A DNA stretch of 64,000 nt from Paenibacillus aceris (GCF_017874035.1 NZ_JAGGKV010000001.1:372001-436000); one strand, 5' to 3'. Positions 41,812 to 52,747 are shown, counted from the stretch's first letter. Program-made: numbers and translations. Notes: a model not told the origin generated them from the sequence alone.

Positions 41812-43928
41812 TAATTTGTGCCTCCAGTAGGCGGCTTAGAGGCTGCGCCGCCTGTTTGGCCTTGCCCGTTGCCATTGCCGCCAACCGGGATAGCCGGCCC
41901 GTTGTTTTGCTGTTTGGGCGATGCTCCAGGCGATGCGGAAGGGCTCGGTGTTGCGGTCTTACCGCTCTTTTGATCCAAATAATCTTGATACGTACGCGTT
42001 ATAGAGTTAACCAAGTTGTCCCCTTCTTTAATCAAGATGACGGCTTTCTTATCCGGAGAAACAATGACTTTTACATCCAAATTTTGCGGCTTCGAAACTT
42101 TTTCCGTTTTGTATTCAAAGTTCTCATACTGCGCATCGCTGACGATGATCTTAAACTCGGAATCCGTGCCCTCCGTCGTCGGTTTTACAGGGACACTAAC
42201 CGTCAATTGACCAGCATCCTCCGGCAATCCGTCACTGATGATCAAAGAAATTTCGGAGCCGACAGAGACATCCGTGTTTTTATCAAACGGGAATTGCTTG
42301 ACTACCTTCCCTTTGGCCACCTTGTAGCTTTTCTCGCGCGTAATGCCGTTCGCAGGAAGCTTAAGGTTCAGCTTGGTGATTTGCGCCTTCGCTTCAGCCT
42401 CCGTCATGCCGACGAGATCCGGCATTTTGAAGGTTTCCTTTGCTTTGCTTACGACGAAGGTAATCGCTGCTTTATCCAGCTCAAATTCCTCCCCGACTAG
42501 AGGCGTTTGCTTCAGGATTGTGTCGGGCGGATCATCCGTCGTCGTTTGCGTGAACGTAATCTGATCATCGTTAATCCCGAGCGCTTCCAGCTTCAGCTTG
42601 GCGTCTTTGAGCTGCTGGCCGATGTAGCTTTCCATCTTGATTTTGGGCGCGCCTTTGCTGACGTACAGCGTCACCTTCGTACCTACGTTCATTCGCATGC
42701 CGCTAGGATTTTGACGGATGACCGTATCCTTAGCCGCTTTGCTTTCCACATCATACTCCACCGTGTAACCCAGTTTGGCTGTGGTCAGTTCTGCTTGCGC
42801 CTCAGTCAGCGGCTTATTCACCACGTCCGGAACCTCCACCGTTTCAATGGCGAACATTCCTTTCACATAACCGACCGCGTACCACATAGCGCCAAGAATA
42901 ATTAACAAAATAACGATCCATACAACCGGCTTAACCCAACCCTTGCTTTTCGCAGGAGAAGGTTCTTCGCGCCAAGCGGGCTTCTCCGGTTCATCGTCGT
43001 CGTCATCGAACTTCACAAGTTGATCCGCGCGAATGGCCGGCATAACCAAGGTGCGCTCCTCATCCATTCCATCGGCATCCCAGAAGACCACTTTGGCTTC
43101 ATTCCGGCGATCCGGGTGCAAGCACGTATCCAGATCCGCCATCATTTGCTTCGCAGACTGGTAGCGTTCTTCGGGCTTTTTGCGCATGGCTTTCAAAATG
43201 ATGTTTTCCACGCTTTGCGGAATGAGAGGGTTAACTTTGCGAGGATCTTCCACTTCTTCCTGCAAATGCTTCAAAGCCACGGAAATCGGACTTTCTCCAA
43301 GGAAAGGAAGCCGAGCCGTCAGCATTTGATACATCACGATACCGAGAGAATACAAATCGGATTTCTCGCCGGTATTCGTACCTTTCGCATGCTCCGGTGA
43401 GAAATAATGCACGGAACCGACAACCGCGCCCGTTTGCGTAATCGTGGAGGACGTAGCAGCCCGAGCGATACCGAAATCCGTCACTTTGACGCGGCCGTTT
43501 TTTCCGATCAAAATATTGTGCGGCTTAATGTCCCTGTGAATAATTTCGTTATGGTGGGCATGGTCAAGCGCATCTGCTATTTGGCTGGCGTAATGAACAG
43601 CGTCTTCCACCTGCAGCGGCGCTCTCTCCTTGATTAAATCATTCAAGGTGGTGCCTTCTATGTATTCCATGACGATGTAATGCACATCTTCTTCTTGTCC
43701 CACGTCATAAATACTGACGACATTAGGATGAGAAAGGGAAGCGGCTGCTTGAGCTTCTCTGCGGAAACGACGAATAAACTCTTCGTCATGCACATACTGC
43801 TGACGCAGTACTTTTACAGCCACTTTACGATTTAATAAAAGATCATGCCCTTTGTAGACTAAAGCCATCCCGCCTCCGCCAATGCGATCTAAAATTTCAT
43901 AGCGGCCACCAAGCTTTCTACCGATCAA
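41811..43928 (-). CDS. prkC: Ser/Thr protein kinase PrkC with PASTA repeats
   Basis: 705 residues. Membrane kinase that senses muropeptides and drives spore germination and growth control. Cytoplasmic kinase domain: GGGGMALVYKG (17-27), catalytic Lys39, HRDIKPHN (131), DFG (151). One membrane helix at about 335-355 (VVWIVILLIILGAMWYAVGY), then three PASTA domains (VVNKPLTEAQAEL, YIGQQLKDAKLKLE, LVGMTEAEAKAQI) and a Pro/Gly/Ser-rich tail. Its ATG overlaps the prpC stop by four bases, pairing it with its phosphatase. Confidence 0.96.
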   Translation of the reverse strand: MIGRKLGGRYEILDRIGGGGMALVYKGHDLLLNRKVAVKVLRQQYVHDEEFIRRFRREAQAAASLSHPNVVSIYDVGQEEDVHYIVMEYIEGTTLNDLIKERAPLQVEDAVHYASQIADALDHAHHNEIIHRDIKPHNILIGKNGRVKVTDFGIARAATSSTITQTGAVVGSVHYFSPEHAKGTNTGEKSDLYSLGIVMYQMLTARLPFLGESPISVALKHLQEEVEDPRKVNPLIPQSVENIILKAMRKKPEERYQSAKQMMADLDTCLHPDRRNEAKVVFWDADGMDEERTLVMPAIRADQLVKFDDDDDEPEKPAWREEPSPAKSKGWVKPVVWIVILLIILGAMWYAVGYVKGMFAIETVEVPDVVNKPLTEAQAELTTAKLGYTVEYDVESKAAKDTVIRQNPSGMRMNVGTKVTLYVSKGAPKIKMESYIGQQLKDAKLKLEALGINDDQITFTQTTTDDPPDTILKQTPLVGEEFELDKAAITFVVSKAKETFKMPDLVGMTEAEAKAQITKLNLKLPANGITREKSYKVAKGKVVKQFPFDKNTDVSVGSEISLIISDGLPEDAGQLTVSVPVKPTTEGTDSEFKIIVSDAQYENFEYKTEKVSKPQNLDVKVIVSPDKKAVILIKEGDNLVNSITRTYQDYLDQKSGKTATPSPSASPGASPKQQNNGPAIPVGGNGNGQGQTGGAASKPPTGGTN

Positions 43929-44689
43929 TTCCCATCACCCCTTTTTTCGTCCGAATCTGCATCGTGCGCAAGTAAAACAACCGTTACGTTATCGTCTCCA
44001 CCTTCATCTAATGCGCTTTGAATTAATTGTTCCGCAGCAGCATCCAACTGCTCCTGCGATTTCACAATTCGTAAGATGTCGCCGGAATCCACTAAACCGC
44101 TTAAACCATCGGTGCAGATCAGAATTGTATCTCCCGGACGCCACGAATACTCGTATAAATCCACCTCGACACCCGGTTCAGTACCTAGCGCACGCGTAAT
44201 CCAATTGCGTCGTGGATGATGATCGGCTTCTTCAACGGTAATCTGACCAGACTTCACAAGCTCATACACCAAAGAATGGTCTTCCGTTAGTTGTGTGATC
44301 GACTCACCGGCAATTTTGTAAGCACGGCTGTCGCCGATATGGCCGATAATCAGCAGCTCATGCGAAGCAATCACAGCAACGACAGTAGTCCCCATGCCAT
44401 GATAATTTTCTTGTCCAGAGGCAAACTCATAAATTTGCTCATTCGCCTTCTCGATCGCTTCCTTCAGCACTTGTTTACAAGCGTCAACGGGCATTCCCCA
44501 GTGAATGGATTGCAGTTCATTTCTGATCTTATCAATTGCCATTTGGCTGGCAATATCACCAGCCTGGTGTCCCCCCATACCATCAGCGACAATAGCCAAA
44601 GAAAGGCCATTCAGCTCATGCTGTATGGCGGCGCGGTCCTCATTCACTAAACGGACTTTACCAATATCGGTACGGCTTACCATCTTCAT
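43925..44689 (-). CDS. prpC: PP2C-type protein phosphatase PrpC
   Basis: 254 residues. Removes phosphates placed by PrkC. PP2C motifs: RLVNEDR, LAIVADGMGGHQAGDIAS (metal Asp residues), GMGTTVVAV, HIGDSRAY and ILICTDGLSGLV with DNVTVVLL at the end. Twelve bases beyond rlmN; overlaps prkC. Complete. Confidence 0.95.
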   Translation of the reverse strand: MKMVSRTDIGKVRLVNEDRAAIQHELNGLSLAIVADGMGGHQAGDIASQMAIDKIRNELQSIHWGMPVDACKQVLKEAIEKANEQIYEFASGQENYHGMGTTVVAVIASHELLIIGHIGDSRAYKIAGESITQLTEDHSLVYELVKSGQITVEEADHHPRRNWITRALGTEPGVEVDLYEYSWRPGDTILICTDGLSGLVDSGDILRIVKSQEQLDAAAEQLIQSALDEGGDDNVTVVLLAHDADSDEKRGDGN

Positions 44690-44701
44690 CCGGATTTCAC
44701 C

Positions 44702-45781
44702 TCATGACTTGCTCTCCATATGCTTCGCGCGCAGTTGTCCGCAGGCAGCAGCGATGTCACTACCTTGTTCACGGCGTATGGTGGCATTAATTTTGGCCTT
44801 CTCAAGAATACGTTGGAAGGTGAAAATATCGTCTCTAGGCGTACGTTTGAAATCCCGTTCGGCCACGAAATTCACAGGAATCAGGTTCACGTGGCTAAGC
44901 GGCATTTCTTTCAGCACTTGCGCCAGCTCTTCAGCATGTTCCGCCTGGTCATTCACTTCCCCCATGAGGGCATATTCAAATGTGATGCGTCTGCCGGTTT
45001 TGGCAATGTAGTACTTGCAAGCTTCAATCAAATCAACGAAAGGAAACCTGCGATTGACCGGCATCAACTTAGAGCGAAGCGTATCATTCGGAGCATGAAT
45101 GGAAATCGCCAAGTTGACTTGTAAATTCTCATCTGCAAACTTATAAATGTTTGGCACAATTCCGCTGGTCGATACCGTGATATGACGCTGTCCGATGTTC
45201 AGACCTTTCGGGTGAATCATAACACGCAGAAAATTCATCGTTGATTCATAGTTCTCAAAAGGCTCGCCAATTCCCATAATTACGATGGAAGAAATGCGCT
45301 CCCCGGTTTCGTCCAGCAGCTTCTGTGCTTTAACAACCTGAGCCACAATTTCTCCGGGTCTCAAATCCCGTTTAAGACCACCAAGCGTGGAGGCGCAAAA
45401 CGTACAACCGACCCGGCAGCCTACCTGCGTAGTAACGCAAATGCTGTTGCCGTAGTTGTGCTTCATGACGACCGTTTCAATCGCATTCTTATCTTCCAGT
45501 TCAAATAAGAATTTTACCGTACCATCCTGCGACTGGTACTTCGCGATCTCGGACAGCGTAACAAACTCAAATTGATCCTTTAGTTTGTCACGCAGCGTCT
45601 TCGGCAAGTTGGACATTTCATCGAAGCTGAATACACGCTTGATATACAGCCAGTCAAAAATTTGCCCGGCCCGAAACGAGGACTCGCCGTTTTCTTTTAC
45701 CCAGCTCTGCCACTCATCCCAATTCAAATCATATACAAATGGTTTTTCTTTCAAATACGGTTTATTAGACACTATTATCAC
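44702..45781 (-). CDS. rlmN: Dual-specificity RNA methyltransferase RlmN
   Basis: 359 residues. Radical-SAM enzyme that methylates adenine 2503 of 23S rRNA and adenine 37 of some tRNAs. Cluster motif C122-x3-C126-x2-C129 ([12 protein letters not shown]); SAM-binding [10 protein letters not shown]; and C-terminal Cys near [15 protein letters not shown] that forms the methyl relay. Complete. A 262-base gap to rsmB, so it may have its own promoter. Confidence 0.97.
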   Translation of the reverse strand: MIIVSNKPYLKEKPFVYDLNWDEWQSWVKENGESSFRAGQIFDWLYIKRVFSFDEMSNLPKTLRDKLKDQFEFVTLSEIAKYQSQDGTVKFLFELEDKNAIETVVMKHNYGNSICVTTQVGCRVGCTFCASTLGGLKRDLRPGEIVAQVVKAQKLLDETGERISSIVIMGIGEPFENYESTMNFLRVMIHPKGLNIGQRHITVSTSGIVPNIYKFADENLQVNLAISIHAPNDTLRSKLMPVNRRFPFVDLIEACKYYIAKTGRRITFEYALMGEVNDQAEHAEELAQVLKEMPLSHVNLIPVNFVAERDFKRTPRDDIFTFQRILEKAKINATIRREQGSDIAAACGQLRAKHMESKS

Positions 45782-46000
45782 AACCTGTTGTTATTTGTTC
45801 AGCTCTATTTCATTGCTAATCTTAGCTATTTTATCACAAAGCGGGGACGAACACACATCCCCCTCTTGAAGTTGTCCAGGGAAACGATAAGTTCGTAAAT
45901 TCCTATTTCCATCCTAAAAAGTAACAAATAACGTCATCTTAGTCGGTTAGACTCGGAAATGAATAGTTACTTCTCCACAGCAAGCAGTGCTGCCAAACTG
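45782..46000. other. Intergenic region between rlmN and rsmB
   Basis: Upstream of rlmN; AT-rich, with no ORF. It probably holds the promoter for the rlmN-prpC-prkC-rsgA-rpe unit. Not a standard gap, since the two genes are closely spaced in Bacillus. Confidence 0.4.
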
Positions 46001-46055
46001 CAAGCACTTGCTTAGGACTTGCTTAGCACTTGCACAGGACTTGCTAAGCACGCTT
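46001..46055. repeat. 11-bp degenerate tandem repeat at rsmB 3' end
   Basis: GCACTTGCTTA, GGACTTGCTTA, GCACTTGCACA, GGACTTGCTAA, then GCACGCTTGCG. Units alternate GC/GG starts, so a 22-bp super-repeat is present. The rsmB stop codon (46044-46046) lies within it. Confidence 0.8.
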
Positions 46056-47501
46056 GCGCAGCCTCGCAATAAAAAAGCCGTCCGAGTGAAACTGCTGCGG
46101 CAGGATTTGCACCATCCCAGAGGCAGCTGCAGCAGGATCAACGCTCGCAAAAGAGTCTGCCGGCAGCGGCTCGAGCTCAAAATCGCCATTCTCCGCGAGG
46201 AAACGCTCGACCATGCCGGCGTTCTCCGCGTGCTCAATCGTGCATGTGCTGTAAACCAGCACGCCGCCTGGCCTCAGCAGCTTGTGTACACGGCTTAGAA
46301 TTACGTACTGCAAGTCGCTTATCGCATCGATCTCAGCTTCCTGCTTCGCCCATTTCAAATCGGGCTTGCGGCGGATAACGCCTAAGCCCGAGCAGGGAGC
46401 ATCGAGAAGGATGCGGTCAAATGACTCCGCCGCAAAATGCTCGTCCAGCTTCGCAGCATCCATCACGAGCGTCTGTATGGACGACAGCCCCAGACGCTCC
46501 GCCTGATCTGCGATCAACTTCTGCTTATGCTCGTGCAGATCACAAGCCCAAATCTTGCCGCTATCATCCATCTTCTCAGCGATGTGAGCGGTCTTGCCGC
46601 CAGGGGCGGCGCAGCAGTCCAGCACCGTCATGCCTGGACGCGGCTCCAGAGCTTCTGCGACGAGCATCGAGCTCTCGTCTTGAATCGAGAAGTCCCCCAT
46701 CAGGAAGCCGGGGGACAAAGCCATGTTCCCGGCCCCCTGCACAAGGATGCCAGCCGGGGCCAGCTTGGACGCTTCCGCGCTGAGGCCGCTGCCCTGGAGC
46801 TGCTCCAGCAGCTCCAGACGGCTGCGGTGCCTCGCGTTCGCGCGAATGCTCACGTGCGGCGGCTCATTGTTGGCCGCACAGATCTGTTCCGTCAGCTCTG
46901 GGCCCAGCTGGCGAATCCATCTGCGCACGAGCCACTCCGGATGGGAGTGGCCCAGCGCGATGCGCTTCACGTCGCCGAGCGCAGCCGGAAGCTGCAGCTC
47001 CGATTTGCTGCGGATGATCGCGCGCAGCACGCCGTTGACCATGCCCGAGATGCCCTGATGGCCTCGGCGCTTCGCGATATTGACCGCTTCGCTCACGACC
47101 GCATGGTCGGGAATGCGGTCCAAATAATACAGCTGGTAGAAGCTCAGCCTCAGCAAGCATCTGACCCAAGGCTCCAGCTTTTCGAGCCCTTTGCTGACAA
47201 AACGCTCTAAGAAAAAATCAATCGTATTTTTACGTCCAATGGTCCCATACACAAGTTCTGTCGCTAGACCCGCATCAGCCCGTTCAAGCGCGTGCTTCTG
47301 CAAAACCTGATTGAGCAGCAGATTGCTGTACGATTGATTCTCTTCAACACGAATCAATACATCCAGCGCCGCATCACGGGCAGAACGCTTAACAGCGCTG
47401 CTCTTCGCAGCGCCCCCGGATAGTTTAGATGACGGGGGCTTGACAGCCCCCTGCGATTGGGTATGTCCATGGTGCGGACGGTTTGGTTTTTGCGTTGACA
47501 A
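46044..47501 (-). CDS. rsmB: 16S rRNA (cytosine-967-C5) methyltransferase RsmB
   Basis: 485 residues (about 40 residues longer than usual at the N-terminus, a low-complexity Gly/Pro/Ser/His stretch before SARDAALDVLIRV). NusB-like RNA-binding domain first, then SUN/Nop2 methyltransferase: LDCCAAPGGKTAHIAE (SAM), LLDAPCSGLG and VYSTCTIEHAEN with the two catalytic cysteines. Between rlmN and fmt, as in Bacillus. Its C-terminal coding lies in the start of an 11-bp repeat. Confidence 0.95.
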   Translation of the reverse strand: MSTQKPNRPHHGHTQSQGAVKPPSSKLSGGAAKSSAVKRSARDAALDVLIRVEENQSYSNLLLNQVLQKHALERADAGLATELVYGTIGRKNTIDFFLERFVSKGLEKLEPWVRCLLRLSFYQLYYLDRIPDHAVVSEAVNIAKRRGHQGISGMVNGVLRAIIRSKSELQLPAALGDVKRIALGHSHPEWLVRRWIRQLGPELTEQICAANNEPPHVSIRANARHRSRLELLEQLQGSGLSAEASKLAPAGILVQGAGNMALSPGFLMGDFSIQDESSMLVAEALEPRPGMTVLDCCAAPGGKTAHIAEKMDDSGKIWACDLHEHKQKLIADQAERLGLSSIQTLVMDAAKLDEHFAAESFDRILLDAPCSGLGVIRRKPDLKWAKQEAEIDAISDLQYVILSRVHKLLRPGGVLVYSTCTIEHAENAGMVERFLAENGDFELEPLPADSFASVDPAAAASGMVQILPQQFHSDGFFIARLRKRA

Positions 47502-47537
47502 ATCGAATACCTCATTTTTGTTAAGTAATGGCCGGTC

Positions 47538-48494
47538 TTAGTTCACACTGCCGAGTATCGTACCGGGTGCGATTTGGACGCCTCGAATGAATTCGGACAC
47601 AGGCATCGCCTTCTTGCCGGCAGGTTGAATATCTGTCAGCCACAGCGTTCCTTCGCCAGTCATCACTTCGATGCCTTGCTCACTGCTGCCAAGAACCTTC
47701 CCAGGAACTGGTGTTGTCTCGAAGATACGGCTTTTAGTTCCCTTTGGGTTCGCACTGCCCCAAACCTTCATGACTTCTCCATTCCAAAGCGTGTAGGCGC
47801 CAGGGAAAGGATTCAAACCGCGCACTTGATTCCAAATATCCACCGCCGAACGAGACCAGTCGATCAGCTCGTCCTCTCTGCGGATATTCGGGGAATAGAT
47901 CGCATCAGCCTCATTTTGCGGGACAGCCTGAATACGTCCTGCCAGTAAATCCGGCAAGGTGCGTTTCAACAGCTCGCTACCGGCAATGCTTAGCTTTTCA
48001 AACAAACTCCCCGTCGTGTCTGTATCCTCAATTGGAAGTTCTACACGGGAAATCATATCGCCCGTATCCAGCCCAACGGCCATATACATGATGGTGACGC
48101 CTGTCGTTGCTTCGCCGCGCAGCACAGCATGATGAATCGGTGCTCCGCCGCGATACTTAGGCAGCAATGACGCATGAATGTTAATGCATCCGTGCTTCGG
48201 CAGATCCAGAACCGCCTTGGGCAGTATTTGACCGTATGCGGCTGTCACAATCAGATCAGGCTTCAATTGGCGCAGAAGCTCCACCGAATCCGCTTGACGC
48301 AGCTTCTCGGGCTGCAGCACGGGAATGCCGTGCTTCTCTGCTTCTACCTTTACCGGCGGCGGCGTCAGGACGCGTTTGCGTCCTTTTGGCCGATCCGGTT
48401 GCGTGACCACCGTCGTCACGTTATAGCCTTCCTCCAGGAGAGCCTGTAAAGAAGGTACTGCAAAATCCGGTGTCCCCATAAAAATGATGTTCAC
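47538..48494 (-). CDS. fmt: Methionyl-tRNA formyltransferase
   Basis: 318 residues. Formylates initiator Met-t[23 protein letters not shown] start, N10-formyl-THF site [17 protein letters not shown] with catalytic Asn/His/Asp, [13 protein letters not shown] overlaps the def stop by four bases, coupling formylation and deformylation. Complete. Confidence 0.97.
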   Translation of the reverse strand: MNIIFMGTPDFAVPSLQALLEEGYNVTTVVTQPDRPKGRKRVLTPPPVKVEAEKHGIPVLQPEKLRQADSVELLRQLKPDLIVTAAYGQILPKAVLDLPKHGCINIHASLLPKYRGGAPIHHAVLRGEATTGVTIMYMAVGLDTGDMISRVELPIEDTDTTGSLFEKLSIAGSELLKRTLPDLLAGRIQAVPQNEADAIYSPNIRREDELIDWSRSAVDIWNQVRGLNPFPGAYTLWNGEVMKVWGSANPKGTKSRIFETTPVPGKVLGSSEQGIEVMTGEGTLWLTDIQPAGKKAMPVSEFIRGVQIAPGTILGSVN

Positions 48495-48973
48495 TCAGAA
48501 TCTTCCTCTTCATCGCTAGTGTATGTTTTGGTTGCCAGATCCGTAAACAGAATCCCGTTCAAGTGATCAATTTCATGGAAAATGCAGCGAGCGAGCAGCT
48601 CTGTGCCATTGACTTCAATTGGATTTCCATTGCGGTCTTGGCCTTTGGCTGTTACATTCATTGCACGCGTAACATCGCCGCGAAGCCCAGGAATACTTAA
48701 GCAGCCTTCCGGCCCGATTTGTTCGCCGCTGGAAGAAACGATTTCCGGATTGACCATTTCGATCAAACCGCCGTGCTCTTCTCCGCAATCCATGACAATC
48801 ACGCGTTTAAGAATGCCGATTTGCGGAGCAGCAAGGCCTACGCCTTCCGCCTCATACATCGTGTCTGCCATATCGTCGAGCAATTTATGCAGATTGGAAT
48901 TAAATTTGGTAACTGTGATCGCCTTTTCCCGCAGCACAGGATCTGGATCTTTGACAATAATACGAATAGCCAT
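48491..48973 (-). CDS. def: Peptide deformylase
   Basis: 160 residues from the ATG at 48973; GTG at 48982 also in frame but its spacing to AAAGGTAGG is too short. Removes the formyl group from new proteins. Metal motifs [10 protein letters not shown] (44-53), EGCLSIPG (89-96) and HEIDH (133-137). Complete and coupled to fmt. Confidence 0.96.
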   Translation of the reverse strand: MAIRIIVKDPDPVLREKAITVTKFNSNLHKLLDDMADTMYEAEGVGLAAPQIGILKRVIVMDCGEEHGGLIEMVNPEIVSSSGEQIGPEGCLSIPGLRGDVTRAMNVTAKGQDRNGNPIEVNGTELLARCIFHEIDHLNGILFTDLATKTYTSDEEEDSE

Positions 48974-49013
48974 AACGTGCACCTACCTTTGAGTCTTCTC
49001 TATTTGGGATTTC

Positions 49014-51527
49014 TTACATCAAATATTGCGGGTCAACATCTACACTGATCAGCAGCTTTTCCTTCGATGAGCGCTCTTCAAACCAGGCCACCGTCCGGCC
49101 AACAATCTCTGCCGCCTGATCTTCCCCACGATATTTTACCACGCATTGGAATCGATATCTATCTTTGATTCGGGAAATAGGCGATGCAACTGGGCCCAGC
49201 ACGTCCATTTGGAATGAGTTGTCATGGGAAACCGCGTCTGAAAACAGGTCCATTTGTTTCGCCTGATACTCACGCGCGATCTCTTTAAGCCTCGTCACAA
49301 AAGCTTCCGCGAAGCGCACCAAGAGCGGCACCTGTTCATGTGAAAAAGTGACCAAAATCAATCGTTGGTAAGGCGGATAGCCTAAATTAGCACGAACATC
49401 CAGCTCATGGTTTGCAAATGCAATGAAGTCATGCTGACTAGCATATTGCACACTGTAGTGCTCAGGCGTGTAGGTCTGAACGAACACTTCCCCTTGCTTC
49501 TCATGACGGCCTGCCCGACCGGCCACTTGCGTTAAAAGCTGAAAAGTCCGCTCCGCCGAACGAAAATCCGGTATATTCAGCACGGTATCCGCTGCGATTA
49601 CCCCAACAAGGGTCACATCGGGAAAATCAAGCCCCTTGGCAACCATCTGTGTTCCTAACAGCACATCGGCCTGCTTCTCCCGAAACATCGTCAGCCACTT
49701 TTCATGTGAACCCTTCTCTGTCGTCGTATCCACATCCATCCGGATGACGCGAATGCCAGGGAAGATTTTGCCAAGCTCCTCTTCCACGCGCTGAGTTCCC
49801 GTGCCGAAATGGCGAATATGCTTAGACTGACAGCTGGGGCACTCCGTAACCTCGCGTTCCGCATAGCCGCAGTAATGGCAGCGCAGCATGCGTGAACTCT
49901 GATGATACGTAAGGGAAATATCGCAATGCGGACATGTCGAAACGTATCCGCAGGTACGGCACATGACGAAAGTCGCATATCCTCGCCGGTTCAGCAGTAA
50001 AACAATCTGTTCCTTCTTGTGTAACCGATCTTCAATCGCTTTATACAGCGCCGTGCTGAACATCGAACGATTTCCGCTTTTCAGTTCCTCCCGCATATCG
50101 ATAATCGCCACAGGCGGCATCGGCCTGCTGGCCACCCGTTCTTTCATCGTGAGCAGTCTGTAAGGAGGCTTGTCCCGATCCCGTCGCCGCCTCGTCTTCT
50201 CCAAACTCTCGAGCGAAGGTGTTGCTGAACCGAGTACAACGGCTGCTCCTTGCATGCTTGCACGCTTAACCGCCACATCCCGGGTATGATATTTGGGGCT
50301 CTCCTCCTGTTTGTAGGAAGATTCGTGCTCCTCATCAATAATAATAAGTCCAATTTTCGTAAAAGGAGCAAAAATCGCGGAACGGGCGCCTATGACGACT
50401 TTCACTTGCTTGCGAGTTATTTTACGCCATTCGTCATACCTTTCCCCATTCGATAACCGGCTGTGCATGACAGCAACCAGATCGCCGAATCGCCCTTTAA
50501 ACCGTTCAACCATTTGCGGCGTCAGCGAAATTTCGGGAACGAGCACAATCGCTTCTTTCCCCATATCCAAGCATTGCTGGATGGATTGCAAATAAACTTC
50601 GGTTTTCCCGCTTCCCGTAACGCCATGCAGAAGAAAGACCTCATGGCGCTCCTCAGCAACAGCATCCCGAATTTCCACGAAAACACGGCTTTGCTCCTCC
50701 GTTAACGGAAGTGGCTTCGTCCTCACAAAAGAACGACCCGCATAGGGGTCGCGCATCACTTCGACTTCGCGCAGCTCGATCCATCCGCGATCGGCCAAGC
50801 TTTTGACCGTAGAAGCTCCCACCTCCACCGTTTCCATCAACTCGGTTAGCCGAATGGCATGGGGATGTTCCATCAAATAGCGCAGCACTTCCTGCTGCTT
50901 GTTCGCTCTCGCCGGAAGCTCGGATAAAGCCATCTCTAACCCGCTGCCGCCGGCCGGGGGAAAGACCGTGAGCGCCTTCTTGGTGCTCATGCGGTCTTTA
51001 ACCACCTGTACTTCCGTCAAAATGCCTGCGCCAAGCAATTGCTTGATGAGGGCACCGTCCTCAGCGAAGCGTTCCATCAACGCGTCCATCGGAACGGACC
51101 CTTTGGATCTCACAAAGGCGACGATCGCTTGCAAATCCGGCATGTCCAGCAGCGACTGCTCTGCGGACTCATCTCCAACCTCAATCGCCCGCTCATACTT
51201 CGCTTTGAGGGCAGCGGGCAGCATGGCTTGAAGCGCTGTGACTTCATGACATAAATACATGTGGCTAATCCACCTGCCAAGCATAACAAGCTCGTCGGTC
51301 AAAGGGGGCACCAGATCCAAGACGTTCTGTATAGGCTTAATCCGCTTCACATCGAGCTTCGTTTCCTCATGTAATTCAACGACAAAGCCCTGAAGCACTC
51401 GAGGCCCGAAAGGTACGCCAACGCGACTTCCTACTTCAACCCACTTCCGTAAAGCTGAAGGGACTTCATAGTCGAAAGCCCGGTTTGTTTGCTTCGCAGG
51501 GACATCGACAATGACCTTGGCATACAT
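49014..51527 (-). CDS. priA: Primosomal protein N' (PriA helicase)
   Basis: 837 residues. Restarts stalled replication forks. N-terminal DNA-binding domain, LHGVTGSGKTEVYLQ (Walker A), LIIIDEEHESSYKQ (DEEH box), cysteine pairs for two zinc ions in the CRTCGYVSTCPHCDISLTYH and CHYCGY regions, ending in GRVGR-like VAGRAGRHEKQGEV. Shares one base with coaBC. Complete. Confidence 0.97.
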   Translation of the reverse strand: MYAKVIVDVPAKQTNRAFDYEVPSALRKWVEVGSRVGVPFGPRVLQGFVVELHEETKLDVKRIKPIQNVLDLVPPLTDELVMLGRWISHMYLCHEVTALQAMLPAALKAKYERAIEVGDESAEQSLLDMPDLQAIVAFVRSKGSVPMDALMERFAEDGALIKQLLGAGILTEVQVVKDRMSTKKALTVFPPAGGSGLEMALSELPARANKQQEVLRYLMEHPHAIRLTELMETVEVGASTVKSLADRGWIELREVEVMRDPYAGRSFVRTKPLPLTEEQSRVFVEIRDAVAEERHEVFLLHGVTGSGKTEVYLQSIQQCLDMGKEAIVLVPEISLTPQMVERFKGRFGDLVAVMHSRLSNGERYDEWRKITRKQVKVVIGARSAIFAPFTKIGLIIIDEEHESSYKQEESPKYHTRDVAVKRASMQGAAVVLGSATPSLESLEKTRRRRDRDKPPYRLLTMKERVASRPMPPVAIIDMREELKSGNRSMFSTALYKAIEDRLHKKEQIVLLLNRRGYATFVMCRTCGYVSTCPHCDISLTYHQSSRMLRCHYCGYAEREVTECPSCQSKHIRHFGTGTQRVEEELGKIFPGIRVIRMDVDTTTEKGSHEKWLTMFREKQADVLLGTQMVAKGLDFPDVTLVGVIAADTVLNIPDFRSAERTFQLLTQVAGRAGRHEKQGEVFVQTYTPEHYSVQYASQHDFIAFANHELDVRANLGYPPYQRLILVTFSHEQVPLLVRFAEAFVTRLKEIAREYQAKQMDLFSDAVSHDNSFQMDVLGPVASPISRIKDRYRFQCVVKYRGEDQAAEIVGRTVAWFEERSSKEKLLISVDVDPQYLM

Positions 51528-52747
51528 CAGGATTCCCTCGCTTTAGCCGGCAGACGATCGGCAGCCAGCTCTAGCAGTCTGCGCGCCACAGCCTTCTTAC
51601 TCTGAATAGGCAGAGCCTCTACGAGTCCGTTTCGATCAAAAATCCGCACCACGTTCGTATCACCGCTAAAGCCTGCACCTTCTTGAGACACATCGTTCCC
51701 GACGATGAGATCGCAATTTTTGCGGCTAAGTTTGTCCATCGCATGCTCATCCAAACGCTCCGTTTCCGCTGCAAAGCCGATGACGAATTGATGCTTTTTC
51801 AGCGTGCCCAGCTCCTGCAAAATATCCGGATTCTTAACCATTTCCAGCGTGAGGGAATCGGACTTTTTCTTGATCTTTTGATCAGCGATAACAGCAGAAC
51901 GATAATCTGCAACAGCAGCCGCTTTGATCACCAAATGACTTTCCTCAAAACGGACCAAAACCGCCTCACGCATATCTAACGCGGATTGGATAGGAACAAG
52001 CTCTACGCCGGCAGGCACAGGCAATGCGCTTGGTCCTGAAACCAAGGTCACCTTAGCTCCCATGCGCACAGCTTCTTCTGCGATAGCGTAGCCCATTTTG
52101 CCCGAAGAATCGTTCGTAATATAACGGACAGGGTCAATGCGCTCTACGGTGCCTCCGGCAGTCACGAGCACCCTCCGTCCTTCAAGACGGCGATCTTCTC
52201 CCTTAAAATGCCGCTCAACCGCAGCAAAAATCTCCTCCGGCTCCGCCAACCGGCCTTTTCCGACATATCCGCACGCAAGCTGCCCCTCGCCCGGTTCAAT
52301 GAACCGCACGCCACGACTTAACAATGTCTGCATGTTCATCTGCACGGCCGGATTTGCGTACATATGTACGTTCATGGCAGGCGCAACCCAGATCGGTGCG
52401 GTTGTTGCCAGCAGCGTGGTGCTTAGCATATCATCGCCAAGTCCTAGCGCCAATTTGCCGATCGTATTGGCCGTTGCCGGTGCAATCAGCACGAGATCTG
52501 CGCTATCCGCTAAGTTGATATGGGAAACAACGGAAGGATCTTTCTCATCAAAGGTATCCACAAATACATGATGACGAGACAGTGTTTGAAACGTTAGCGG
52601 CGCCACGAACTGAACAGCGGATGCTGTCATGATGACACGCACCAATGCTCCCGCCTGAGTCAGCTTGCTCGTGAGCGCAGCAGCTTTATAAGCAGCAATA
52701 CCCCCGCATACGCCAAGTACAATCGTTTTACCCTGTAAAGCACTCAT
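51527..52747 (-). CDS. coaBC: Bifunctional CoaBC: phosphopantothenoylcysteine decarboxylase/synthetase
   Basis: 406 residues. Makes 4'-phosphopantetheine for coenzyme A. N-terminal flavoprotein decarboxylase (VLGVCGGIAAYKAAALTSKL, HINLADSADLVLIAPATANT, VAPAMNVHM) and C-terminal CTP-dependent ligase (VLVTAGGTVERIDPVRYITN, DSSGKMGYAIAEEAV). All catalytic regions present. It follows rpoZ and overlaps priA by one base. Confidence 0.97.
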   Translation of the reverse strand: MSALQGKTIVLGVCGGIAAYKAAALTSKLTQAGALVRVIMTASAVQFVAPLTFQTLSRHHVFVDTFDEKDPSVVSHINLADSADLVLIAPATANTIGKLALGLGDDMLSTTLLATTAPIWVAPAMNVHMYANPAVQMNMQTLLSRGVRFIEPGEGQLACGYVGKGRLAEPEEIFAAVERHFKGEDRRLEGRRVLVTAGGTVERIDPVRYITNDSSGKMGYAIAEEAVRMGAKVTLVSGPSALPVPAGVELVPIQSALDMREAVLVRFEESHLVIKAAAVADYRSAVIADQKIKKKSDSLTLEMVKNPDILQELGTLKKHQFVIGFAAETERLDEHAMDKLSRKNCDLIVGNDVSQEGAGFSGDTNVVRIFDRNGLVEALPIQSKKAVARRLLELAADRLPAKARES

